Assembly (NCBI GenBank): GCA_022508865.1
Contig: JAFLUK010000013.1
Coordinates: 1 to 20,116 of the forward strand
DNA from: Oscillospiraceae bacterium
GTDB taxonomy: Bacteria > Bacillota > Clostridia > Oscillospirales > Acutalibacteraceae
DNA: 20,116 nucleotides
Reading direction: 5' to 3'
Below are positions 1-4,946 of this stretch, in pieces. Under the pieces are notes generated by a model, which had not been told where the DNA came from, made no database searches, and saw nothing but the letters and a program-made list of their open reading frames with translations. The position numbers and the translations under genes are program-made. Within the stretch, counting starts at the first letter, position 1. The number at the start of each line of letters is the position of its first letter.

Positions 1-66
1 TCCGAAATTGTGCTCCACAATTCCATTAGAACAATGGAAATTATTAAGTTTATCAACATCTGTCAT
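1..66 (-). CDS. Partial protein of unknown function, N-terminal 22 codons
   Basis: An open frame begins with ATG at 66-64 and runs off the left edge after 22 codons (MTDVDKLNNF...). Its start overlaps the stop of the upstream 61-aa gene as ATGA, the usual sign of translational coupling, so I take it as a real gene. Too little is visible to assign a family. It would be the last visible gene of the leftward unit that starts near 1707. Confidence 0.55.
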   Translation of the reverse strand, partial: MTDVDKLNNFHCSNGIVEHNFG

Positions 67-248
67 TGTAATAATCCATTAATACCATCTTTATATAATT
101 CGTTACGTTCTATAAAATCCTTGGCTAATTCTAAATAAAGATGTGAATCTGGTACATCTTCACTCCTCATTTTGTTGTATAATTTTATAATTATACTAAC
201 GGCCTCTAAATATAACCTAGCCATTTCACGTTCTCTACCGTTAATCAT
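63..248 (-). CDS. Hypothetical 61-aa early protein
   Basis: This small, mostly helical, charged protein (starts MINGREREMARLYLE) has no family I recognise. Its ATG (248-246) lies inside the last codons of the ParB-like gene, with 8 bp of overlap, and its own stop overlaps the next start as ATGA. Tight overlaps on both sides are the main evidence that it is translated. There is no signal peptide, membrane segment or metal-binding motif. It probably belongs to the accessory early functions carried with the MazG-like and ParB-like genes. Confidence 0.6.
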   Translation of the reverse strand: MINGREREMARLYLEAVSIIIKLYNKMRSEDVPDSHLYLELAKDFIERNELYKDGINGLLQ

Positions 249-1038
249 TTTCTTCTACCCCCCCCATGCGTTTTTTGATTTCCTTTATTTTATTAAAGAA
301 AACTTTATAATGAGCGTTTTGAAGTTTTAATGATGTATCTAATGCAGCCAATTCTCTAGCTTTTCCGGTTATAGCATCAACATTCTGGTACTCTTTCAAA
401 GCATTTATAATTAAATCATTATTTACTTTCTTTCCCATTTCAATTTTTAATTTGACAATGGTATATAAAATATCACGTTTTAATTGTCCGTTTTTCTTTG
501 GATATGCTGCCACAATGCATTTAATGGCCTCGGTTAAATATGCTTGATTATGCTTATGTAAACATTCAGAAATAAAAGTTATAGCTAATGTCATATTTGG
601 TTTAGAGCAATAACCGTTAAAAGGAATTACCACTCCAGCATTATTACAATAATCCTGAATTTTTATAGCTGTTTCATCTTTTGCAGCAATCTTTGCTTTA
701 TAAATAGCATAAGCATTAACCGCAACACGATTTCTATTTATATTCAAAAATGTTTTAGCCTCATCTTCTGTATTATTTTCTCCAACTATCCAACAAGGTA
801 ACTCTTTTATTTTTCTTTTTTTAGCAGCTAAGAATCTATGTTGCCCATCTAGAATATTGTAAAATCCTGTTTCTGTTTTTACTACTGTAATGGGTGTAAA
901 ATCTCTCCAGTTGAAATTTTTATATATTTTTTCTATAAGTATTTTGCTTCTTGTTCCTGTTGAATCTCGTTGATAATCTGTATCAATTTGTAACAAATCT
1001 ATGTCAATCCAGCCCATTGTTGGCTTGTTATCTTCCAT
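241..1038 (-). CDS. ParB/Srx-fold DGQHR-motif protein (DUF6551-like)
   Basis: A 265-aa protein with an N-terminal ParB/sulfiredoxin-like fold. A short strand-rich start (WIDIDLLQID) leads to an early YQR at residues 22-24, then the signature ILDGQHRFLAA at about 62-72. In ParB-type domains the equivalent DGxHR loop binds nucleotide. Phage relatives of this kind are often annotated as ParB-like or DUF6551 proteins, and their role is poorly known. The C-terminal two thirds is helical, basic and unassigned. I chose ATG at 1038, not 1062, because GGAG lies 7 nt upstream of it. This start overlaps the MazG-like stop by 11 bp. The context is a leftward early unit, so a role in DNA or nucleotide metabolism is likelier than partitioning, and no parA or parS is visible. 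Confidence 0.75.
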   Translation of the reverse strand: MEDNKPTMGWIDIDLLQIDTDYQRDSTGTRSKILIEKIYKNFNWRDFTPITVVKTETGFYNILDGQHRFLAAKKRKIKELPCWIVGENNTEDEAKTFLNINRNRVAVNAYAIYKAKIAAKDETAIKIQDYCNNAGVVIPFNGYCSKPNMTLAITFISECLHKHNQAYLTEAIKCIVAAYPKKNGQLKRDILYTIVKLKIEMGKKVNNDLIINALKEYQNVDAITGKARELAALDTSLKLQNAHYKVFFNKIKEIKKRMGGVEEND

Positions 1039-1357
1039 TGTTATTCTCCATGTGTTGTCCATTCTTCCAATTCCTTTTTTCGTTAATATTCATTTTTGCA
1101 ATAACATCTTGCCGAGATTCCTTAAATCTCAAAAGATTGATTCCTGCAATAATCATATCAGCGATTTCTTCTTGTATGTGTTTAGCACATATTTCTTGCC
1201 TATGCTTACTTTTTGCTTTTGTTATATCTTCAAGAGCATCAAAAGCTTCTCTTGCCTCAACAAAAAGTTTTTCTTCTTGTTGGCATATTGTATATTCAGG
1301 AAAAGTCTTTTTATGCCATTTTAGTATTCTATAAACAAGTAATAAGGTTTTAAGCAT
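1028..1357 (-). CDS. MazG-like all-alpha NTP pyrophosphohydrolase
   Basis: A 109-aa, almost wholly helical protein. It has the spaced acidic motif of the MazG/dUTPase-C superfamily: E34xxE37 on one helix (LFVEAREAFDAL) and E64xxD67 on another (IQEEIADMIIAG), about 26 residues apart. In the family these residues bind Mg2+ and the enzyme converts (d)NTP to (d)NMP and pyrophosphate. Phage versions are proposed to clean nucleotide pools or lower host (p)ppGpp. Length fits a single-domain phage MazG-like protein. The C-terminal tail after about residue 90 is basic and probably disordered. It overlaps the 58-aa gene upstream by 8 bp and the ParB-like gene downstream by 11 bp. The acidic motif supports the fold; the substrate cannot be inferred. 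Confidence 0.6.
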   Translation of the reverse strand: MLKTLLLVYRILKWHKKTFPEYTICQQEEKLFVEAREAFDALEDITKAKSKHRQEICAKHIQEEIADMIIAGINLLRFKESRQDVIAKMNINEKRNWKNGQHMENNNGR

Positions 1358-1526
1358 TTTCAGCCTCTTTTGCTTTTATATAATCTTTCCAAAACTGAAT
1401 ATCTTGTTTATCTTCTTTGTATTGATTACTTGAATAATACATATCATTTCCGACCTCGTGAATACTTTGTCTTTCGTATGCTTTTTCAAGCTCTCTTTTT
1501 GCTTCTTCAAGTGTTAATCCCGCCAT
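1350..1526 (-). CDS. Hypothetical 58-aa helical protein
   Basis: A short gene, MAGLTLEEAK... ending ...KEAENA. The start at 1526 has GGGGATAATAAC just upstream, giving a good Shine-Dalgarno sequence, and its end overlaps the MazG-like ATG by 8 bp. The N-terminus (a helix of alternating Glu, Lys and Leu followed by an Arg/Gln/Ser stretch) faintly resembles small gpW or DUF6148-like phage proteins. Those lie in head-tail regions, whereas this one is in an early operon, so I do not assign it. The protein looks soluble and is probably a helical hairpin. Confidence 0.6.
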   Translation of the reverse strand: MAGLTLEEAKRELEKAYERQSIHEVGNDMYYSSNQYKEDKQDIQFWKDYIKAKEAENA

Positions 1527-1531
1527 TGTTA

Positions 1532-1675
1532 TTATCCCCTATAAAACTGTTGTATTTTTGTTAATGTTATCGGTTCTCCCGCTGTGTCCGACATAAATAA
1601 AGACGGAATAATCAAAAAAATCATAAAAATCATAAAGAAAAAACCTATAAAAAATCCTTTTGCAAATTCTGTCAT
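1532..1675 (-). CDS. Small single-pass membrane protein, 47 aa
   Basis: The first gene after the leftward promoter near 1740. After a five-residue start (MTEFAK) comes a strongly hydrophobic Phe/Ile/Met segment at about residues 7-28, then a short polar tail ending IQQFYRG. This is one transmembrane helix with few charges. GGAG lies 7 nt upstream of the ATG at 1675-1673, within the leader sequence shared with the ERF operon. The following gene starts 5 nt after its stop. Small phage membrane peptides at the front of early operons are often superinfection-exclusion or host-takeover proteins, but nothing here allows a specific call. Confidence 0.6.
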   Translation of the reverse strand: MTEFAKGFFIGFFFMIFMIFLIIPSLFMSDTAGEPITLTKIQQFYRG

Positions 1676-1681
1676 GTCACA

Positions 1682-1708
1682 TCTCCATAAAGTTAATTAC
1701 CATTTACA
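1682..1708 (-). repeat. Shared early leader, copy 1
   Basis: On the minus strand the leader starting about 6 nt past the -10 box reads TGTAAATGGTAATTAACT, then TTATGGAGA. The 18-bp part is identical to the leader of the ERF operon at 3369-3352. The two copies differ mainly by a TT insertion before ATGGAGA. The segment holds an imperfect palindrome around AATT and supplies the Shine-Dalgarno GGAG. It may be an operator at +1, a shared RNA-level control element, or the trace of a duplicated promoter. Confidence 0.8.
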
Positions 1709-1741
1709 AGCATAGTATATAAGCTTGTTTTTATATGTCAA
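1706..1741 (-). promoter_or_regulatory. Leftward promoter with overlapping inverted repeat
   Basis: Reading leftward, TTGACA (1741-1736) is separated by 16 bp from TATACT (1719-1714), a near-consensus sigma-70-type promoter. The -35 lies inside the last codons of the HTH gene. The pair ACAAGC (1706-1711) and GCTTGT (1723-1728), with an 11-bp spacer, brackets the -10 box and makes a plausible repressor operator. The predicted start is near 1707, at the first base of the shared leader. It would drive the 47-aa membrane peptide, the 58-aa peptide, MazG-like, ParB-like and downstream genes. Confidence 0.7.
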
Positions 1742-1946
1742 CATCTTTTTTGCGTTTTTTATATTTTTTTTGCACTTTTTGTTTTTCATATTCCTCAATA
1801 TCTTTTATTTTAAACAATATACCACCACCGCATAATCTATAACAAGGTATAAAATCAACCTTATCAACAGAGCGATAGATTGAGTAAATTGAACACTTCC
1901 ACCGCTCTGAAAGTTCTTTAACCGTTAAAAACACATTCTCTGACAT
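1731..1946 (-). CDS. Small helix-turn-helix protein (AlpA/excisionase-like)
   Basis: A 71-aa basic protein. The N-terminal half (VFLTVKELSERWKCSIYSIY) is a typical winged-HTH start of the MerR/AlpA/helix-turn-helix_17 type: a beta strand, then an HTH made by LSERW and the recognition helix around SIYSIYRSV. A wing follows at about residues 39-48 (GGGILFKIKDI). The Lys-rich tail (KKYKKRKK) would add non-specific DNA binding. Such proteins act as excisionases, transcription activators or DNA-architecture factors. No integrase is visible, so I do not choose among these. It is the last gene of the ERF recombination operon, and its 3' end contains the -35 of the next leftward promoter, so it could regulate that promoter. 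The Shine-Dalgarno GGAG precedes ATG 1946. Confidence 0.65.
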   Translation of the reverse strand: MSENVFLTVKELSERWKCSIYSIYRSVDKVDFIPCYRLCGGGILFKIKDIEEYEKQKVQKKYKKRKKDVDI

Positions 1947-1961
1947 ATTTATCTCCTTAAA

Positions 1962-2297
1962 TTAAAACGGAACGTCATCATCTGCTATTGGAGCATTGGC
2001 ATCAAAATTTTGATTTTGATATTGTTCTGTCTGTCTGTCCGCTTGTTTATCAGCTGCACGAGCAGTTTTAAGAGCCATATATACAGATTCGCTTAATGAA
2101 GAAAGCTTTAACAAATCCCTCTCATCAAAGAAATTAAAATATGTAGTTTCATATTTTTCTTTTGGATCTGTTGCATCTTTATTTTTAACCGATGTATGCA
2201 GAACGCTAATAGCCTGATACAATTTTCCGCTATTTTTTCCAATTTTATCTTCAACTATAATTGTAAAAGGATAATCTTTTTTTATAATCTTTTCCAT
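1962..2297 (-). CDS. Single-stranded DNA-binding-like protein with acidic tail
   Basis: A 111-aa protein whose N-terminal 75 residues are strand-rich (FTIIVEDKIGKNSGKLYQAIS), compatible with an OB fold. A polar Gln/Asn/Ala linker follows, then the terminal DDDVPF. That end matches the acidic DDDIPF-type tip by which bacterial SSB proteins recruit partners such as RecO, PriA and exonuclease I. Location supports the role: it follows an ERF annealing protein and a Gp157-like protein in one operon. The core does not read as a classical SSB, so this is probably a divergent phage ssDNA-binding protein. It starts 1 bp after the upstream stop and is likely translationally coupled. Confidence 0.55.
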   Translation of the reverse strand: MEKIIKKDYPFTIIVEDKIGKNSGKLYQAISVLHTSVKNKDATDPKEKYETTYFNFFDERDLLKLSSLSESVYMALKTARAADKQADRQTEQYQNQNFDANAPIADDDVPF

Positions 2298-2298
2298 T

Positions 2299-2784
2299 TT
2301 ACCTCACTTGTAAATTTAGGTTACATACTATTTCAGCACCGTCAATTTCCAAACCTGATTTTAAAGCTTCTTTAATGGCTTTTTTATCGGCCTTAAATTC
2401 GTAAGTGCCAAAATCTTTATTTTCAAAGTTATCAGCAAGCTTTACCGCCTCGCTCATTCGCAAGCTAACGGTAAATGTTCCTGCTTTTACTTTATCTTGT
2501 CCGCTTAGATGTAATATATCTTTGATATACCTTTCTAAGCTTTCAGTTTTATTTTCTAAAACTTTTCTTTTTTCGGCGATTCTCTTTTCTTCTGCCTTTA
2601 AGGCATCAATATCGGATTTAAAATTAGCTCTAACCTTGCAAAGAGCTTCCATTCCTTGTGCTAAAATTTCATCTCTTAATCGCTTTGCTTGTTCTTCTTG
2701 TTCCTCAAAAACCTCTCCGGTTTCCAAATCATAACATTCATTGATTAACTTTTCAGCAGCTAATACATCGTCATAAATACTCAT
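2299..2784 (-). CDS. Siphovirus Gp157-family protein
   Basis: A 161-aa protein with a long central coiled coil at about residues 30-95 (runs of AEEKRIAEKRK and ENKTESLERYIKDI). A compact strand-rich C-terminus (TFTVSLRMSEAVKL ... EIVCNLNLQVR) follows. This layout, an N-terminal helix with conserved acidic residues, a coiled coil and then a SV..S.AV module, is that of the phage Gp157 family. The family was named from streptococcal phages and often lies beside SSB and recombinase genes. Its biochemical role is not settled. It is encoded between ERF (2 bp gap) and the SSB-like gene (1 bp gap). Confidence 0.75.
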   Translation of the reverse strand: MSIYDDVLAAEKLINECYDLETGEVFEEQEEQAKRLRDEILAQGMEALCKVRANFKSDIDALKAEEKRIAEKRKVLENKTESLERYIKDILHLSGQDKVKAGTFTVSLRMSEAVKLADNFENKDFGTYEFKADKKAIKEALKSGLEIDGAEIVCNLNLQVR

Positions 2785-2786
2785 TG

Positions 2787-3338
2787 TTATCCCCTTAAAC
2801 TTGATTTAATCTGTGTTGATAAATTTTGTAGTCTTTTATATTCCGGAGAATCCTTTTCAAATTTATCTTTCCACTTATACCATAAAGCACCGAGCACTTT
2901 TTCACTTGTTGCATCACAAATTGCACGTTCAAATTCTGCGACCGTGTTCAAATCGTCAAAACTCTGTTTTTTTATTCCGCTTGCCGCATTTCCATCATCA
3001 TCTTCGCACTCAATGTTAAGCATTGGCAAAAGAGAATATCTGCGAGCGTATGTAACCGCACCTCCCATTTGTTGCATATCTGGCTTTGCTGTTATCAAAT
3101 CAAAAGTGCTTTCAAGCATCTCTCCGGTTTCGATGTGAACGATTCGCGTTCTTAATATTTGCCTCTCAACATTTTGTAAAAGAACAAAACCATTTTCTCT
3201 TATCTTCTGCTTTATCTCTTCAAATATATCACCTAAATCCGCATATTTTGATTTATAAAAAGGGTTATCACAATCCTTTTTTACGGGTTTAATTGAATTT
3301 AAAAGATTAGAATAAGCGGTTAAAAAATCTTTATTCAT
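2787..3338 (-). CDS. ERF-family single-strand annealing protein
   Basis: A 183-aa protein that reads as an Essential Recombination Function (ERF, Rad52-like) protein. The N-terminal motif NPFYKSKYADLGDIFEEIKQKI (residues about 25-46) is the typical N..FKS.YA.L..I....... signature, and GGAVTYARRYSLLPMLNI with EDDDGN (about 92-116) is the conserved core. ERF proteins form rings on ssDNA and anneal complementary strands during phage recombination, replication and genome circularisation. It is the first gene of a leftward recombination operon, transcribed from a strong promoter 38-65 bp upstream. The start at 3338 is supported by ATGGAGAATAAAG immediately upstream. The C-terminus after residue 120 is a variable helical region. 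Confidence 0.85.
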   Translation of the reverse strand: MNKDFLTAYSNLLNSIKPVKKDCDNPFYKSKYADLGDIFEEIKQKIRENGFVLLQNVERQILRTRIVHIETGEMLESTFDLITAKPDMQQMGGAVTYARRYSLLPMLNIECEDDDGNAASGIKKQSFDDLNTVAEFERAICDATSEKVLGALWYKWKDKFEKDSPEYKRLQNLSTQIKSSLRG

Positions 3339-3344
3339 CTTTAT

Positions 3345-3369
3345 TCTCCATAGTTAATTACCATTTACA
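3345..3369 (-). repeat. Shared early leader, copy 2
   Basis: The minus-strand 5' leader of the ERF operon repeats, base for base over 18 positions (3369-3352), the leader at 1708-1691. It then continues ATGGAGA without the two extra T present in copy 1. A third, shorter relative lies on the plus strand before gapR (3488-3507, GGTATTAACTTTTATGGAGA). Conservation of untranslated sequence across three promoters suggests a common regulator or RNA element. Confidence 0.8.
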
Positions 3370-3375
3370 TCGCCA

Positions 3376-3403
3376 AGTATAATTTATATTTTTAAATAGT
3401 CAA
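3376..3403 (-). promoter_or_regulatory. Leftward promoter of the recombination operon
   Basis: On the minus strand TTGACT (3403-3398) is followed after 16 bp by TATACT (3381-3376), giving a start near 3369 where the shared leader begins. It has the same geometry as the 1741-1714 promoter and would drive ERF, Gp157-like, SSB-like and HTH genes. Confidence 0.75.
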
Positions 3404-3439
3404 CAATTTTTTATATTTTTTTATAAAATTTTTGTTGAC
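3399..3439. promoter_or_regulatory. Symmetric AT-rich operator between divergent promoters
   Basis: GTCAACAA (3399-3406) and TTGTTGAC (3432-3439) form a perfect 8-bp inverted repeat around a 25-bp tract of almost pure A and T. Each arm contains the -35 hexamer of one of the two divergent promoters, so a single symmetric protein or architectural factor could act on both. The tract also suits GapR, which is encoded by the rightward operon and prefers AT-rich overtwisted DNA in its known family. That last link is inference. Confidence 0.6.
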
Positions 3440-3463
3440 ATTATATTTTTTTTGCTTAAATTA
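3435..3463 (+). promoter_or_regulatory. Rightward promoter of the gapR operon
   Basis: TTGACA at 3435-3440 with a 16-bp spacer leads to TAAATT (3457-3462). The -35 is consensus and the -10 weaker. The expected start is close to 3470, the first base of a 16-bp palindrome. The promoter is back to back with the ERF promoter; their -35 boxes are 31 bp apart. Confidence 0.6.
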
Positions 3464-3469
3464 GGCTTT

Positions 3470-3485
3470 AGCAAGAGTTCTTGCT
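3470..3485 (+). promoter_or_regulatory. Palindrome AGCAAGA-GT-TCTTGCT at the gapR start point
   Basis: A perfect 7-bp inverted repeat with a 2-bp centre sits at the predicted +1 of the gapR transcript. As DNA it is a typical compact dimer operator, so a phage repressor site is the first reading. As RNA it would put a short stem at the 5' end, which could protect the transcript. It is followed directly by the leader variant GGTATTAACTTTTATGGAGA. Confidence 0.55.
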
Positions 3486-3515
3486 TTGGTATTAACTTTT
3501 ATGGAGAGTATTAAA

Positions 3516-3758
3516 ATGAATGAAGTTGGTGGAATTGATGTTCAACGCCTACAATCTTTAATTGAACGCATTGAGAGATTGGAAGAAGAAAAACAGGGAA
3601 TCGCTTCTGATATTCGTGATGTTTATGCAGAGGCCAAAAGTGCCGGATATGACACTAAAACGATTCGTGCGGTTATTAAGCTTAGAAAATTAAACAATGC
3701 TGATAAAGATGAACAAGACACATTGCTTGAAACTTATAGAAACGCTTTAAATGTATAG
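3516..3758 (+). CDS. gapR: GapR-family (DUF2312) nucleoid-associated protein
   Basis: An 80-aa protein matching the DUF2312/GapR family throughout. It opens VGGIDVQRLQSLIERIERLEEEK (a dimerising helix) and continues IASDIRDVYAEAKSAGYDTKTIRAVIKLRKL, the conserved helices that form the DNA-encircling clamp. In Caulobacter, GapR is an essential nucleoid protein that binds AT-rich, overtwisted DNA ahead of replication and transcription and stimulates topoisomerases. Length is close to the bacterial protein of about 90 aa. I use ATG 3516, preceded by GGAG, instead of the TTG or ATG further upstream. A phage copy could manage supercoiling during phage replication or act on the host nucleoid. Lying next to the AT-rich divergent promoter, it may also regulate itself. 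The family is a strong hint of an alphaproteobacterial host. Confidence 0.9.
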   Translation: MNEVGGIDVQRLQSLIERIERLEEEKQGIASDIRDVYAEAKSAGYDTKTIRAVIKLRKLNNADKDEQDTLLETYRNALNV

Positions 3759-3767
3759 GGGGATATT

Positions 3768-3965
3768 ATGAGAATAGGGAGATTTGTTATTATGACGAAA
3801 AAAGAGCTTGAGAAAGAAAAACTTGAAACTGTGCAGCTATTATTTGATTTGTTCCGTTTTACACATAAAGAACACATTAACACACCAAATTATCACATTG
3901 TTCGCAAAGATGTGTTAAAGTATTTAAACAAAAATCAACACTTAATTGATGTTAAGAGATTGTAG
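3768..3965 (+). CDS. Hypothetical 65-aa protein
   Basis: A small basic helical protein starting 9 bp after gapR and probably co-transcribed with it. AGGGGG lies 5 nt before ATG 3768, which favours that start. A second ATG at 3792 has a more distant GGAG and would remove the first eight residues. The body (KKELEKEKLETVQLLFDLFR) is an amphipathic helix, and the C-terminus (VRKDVLKYLNKNQHLID) is another. No family is recognised. It is the last gene before the hairpin array. Confidence 0.55.
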   Translation: MRIGRFVIMTKKELEKEKLETVQLLFDLFRFTHKEHINTPNYHIVRKDVLKYLNKNQHLIDVKRL

Positions 3966-3970
3966 ACCTT

Positions 3971-4131
3971 AGGCGTGGTGCAATCTCCTCGTATCTGACT
4001 TGTTTTTACTCGCACCACGTCTTTATTTGAGGGTTGATAGCAATTTGTACCCATTGTTAAGCTTGATACCCTCTCCTTTATGGGGAAAGTAAAATAAATC
4101 TCCTCTTCTAAATATCAATGATACTTTCCCC
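3971..4131 (+). ncRNA. Array of three long-loop hairpins with anti-SD-like loops
   Basis: The 240-bp stretch 3966-4205 has no gene but strong structure. Hairpin 1 pairs 3971-3981 with 4012-4022 (11 bp with one G-U) around a 30-nt loop. Hairpin 2 pairs GAGGGT (4029-4034) with ACCCTC (4068-4073). Hairpin 3 pairs GGGGAAAGTA (4082-4091) with TACTTTCCCC (4122-4131), 10 bp perfect, again around a 30-nt loop. Loops 1 and 3 both contain AATCTCCTC (3982-3990, 4097-4105), complementary to GAGGAGATT, that is, to Shine-Dalgarno sequences. U-rich runs follow hairpins 1 and 3. The array could be a series of terminators for the gapR operon, or a processed small RNA like the alphaproteobacterial anti-SD (CCUCC-loop) sRNAs. 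The strand is inferred from the U-runs. Confidence 0.5.
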
Positions 4132-4158
4132 TCCTTGTTTATAAGTTAAAGATTTAAT

Positions 4159-4186
4159 TTGACTTAATTTTTCATTTTATTATTAT
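4159..4186 (+). promoter_or_regulatory. Promoter of the DUF6291-like replication gene
   Basis: TTGACT (4159-4164), a 16-bp spacer and TATTAT (4181-4186) form a good sigma-70-type promoter. The expected start is near 4193, exactly where the first GCAGTAGG copy begins. Confidence 0.6.
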
Positions 4187-4192
4187 AAAAAT

Positions 4193-4273
4193 GCAGTAGG
4201 TTTTTATGTTGTATTATATGGGGTATTGCTATCCTACTGCGGCTTACCCCTCCTTTCTTAAAGGCAGTAGGAT
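4193..4273 (+). promoter_or_regulatory. Leader with three GCAGTAGG elements, possible translational switch
   Basis: GCAGTAGG occurs at 4193-4200 and 4264-4271, and its complement CCTACTGC at 4233-4240. The longer pair ATCCTACTGC (4231-4240) and GCAGTAGGAT (4264-4273) is a perfect 10-bp inverted repeat that would bury the AAAGG ribosome site and the AU of the ATG at 4272. Inside it CTTT/AAAG can stack on top. The first copy, at the very 5' end of the predicted transcript, could pair with the same CCTACTGC and release the start. The three copies could instead be protein-binding sites on DNA. Confidence 0.5.
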
Positions 4274-4928
4274 GCGTGAAAGTTTTATATTTTACAGAAG
4301 TTTTTTCGAATCATTAACAGATATGAATAAAGAGGCACAAGCTGATTGCTTGATGGCTTTGGCTGATTATGCTTTAAATGGAAATGAGCCTGTTATGACT
4401 CCTGAGGTTAAACTATTTTTTACCCTTATAAAACCCCAAGTTGATGCGAATAACAAACGCTATGAAAATGGCTGCAAAGGTGCTGAATTTGGAAAGCTTG
4501 GTGGACGTCCCAAAAAACCGCAAACAGAAGAAAACAAAACCCCTAAAAAACCCCTAAAAAACCCCAACCAAACCCCTAATGATAATGTTAATGATAATGT
4601 ATATTTAAAAGAAAAAATAAATAAAAAAGAAAATTTAAGTTTTGTTAGTTCTGAAATTTCAAAAGTTGCTTCGTTGCACAATCTTAATAAAATGGAAGCA
4701 TCGGTTTTTGTAACAACAGATTTTACGATTGATTTTGATAACGATGAGTTTTTTAAACCCTATGCCTGTGCTGATCCAAAATTAAGACAAGATGTAACTA
4801 ACTGGATGATAAAAAATAAACTAAATCAACGAATTACAAAAAACTTTATTCAAAGACAAATATCAACTTTTGCTAAAAGACAGGGAAAGCTTGAAAATTT
4901 ACTTACAACGCACAAACAACAAATTTGA
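4272..4928 (+). CDS. DUF6291-like phage replication protein
   Basis: A 218-aa protein. The N-terminal domain (RESFIFYRSFFESLTDM ... CLMALADYALNG ... FTLIKPQVDANNKRYENGCKG) matches the DUF6291-like domain common at the start of phage replication-initiator or helicase-loader proteins. It ends in GKLGGRPKK, a basic hook. A low-complexity Lys/Asn/Pro linker follows (about residues 80-120), then a C-terminal helical domain (about 130-218) of unknown type, where a loader or primase-interacting function would sit. The frame is open upstream to ATG 4206, but family proteins begin M(K/R)xSFxFY, so ATG 4272 is preferred. The extension would be an odd Tyr-rich stretch overlapping the leader hairpin. The gene has its own promoter. 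Confidence 0.7.
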   Translation: MRESFIFYRSFFESLTDMNKEAQADCLMALADYALNGNEPVMTPEVKLFFTLIKPQVDANNKRYENGCKGAEFGKLGGRPKKPQTEENKTPKKPLKNPNQTPNDNVNDNVYLKEKINKKENLSFVSSEISKVASLHNLNKMEASVFVTTDFTIDFDNDEFFKPYACADPKLRQDVTNWMIKNKLNQRITKNFIQRQISTFAKRQGKLENLLTTHKQQI

Positions 4929-4946
4929 TATAGGAGATATGCCAAA

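Noticed and set aside
241..1038. Plasmid-type partition system
   Set aside because: Only a ParB-like fold is present; there is no ParA ATPase and no parS-like palindrome cluster nearby.
951..1564. Plus-strand open frames of 64-127 codons opposite the MazG-like and small genes
   Set aside because: Their translations are low-complexity Leu/Phe/Ser/Cys runs with no ribosome sites. They are antisense shadows of well-supported minus-strand genes.
4206..4271. N-terminal extension MLYYMGYCYPT... of the replication protein or a leader peptide
   Set aside because: It lacks a ribosome site, overlaps the leader inverted repeat, and family members begin at the RESF motif. It cannot be a separate leader peptide because it has no stop before the gene.
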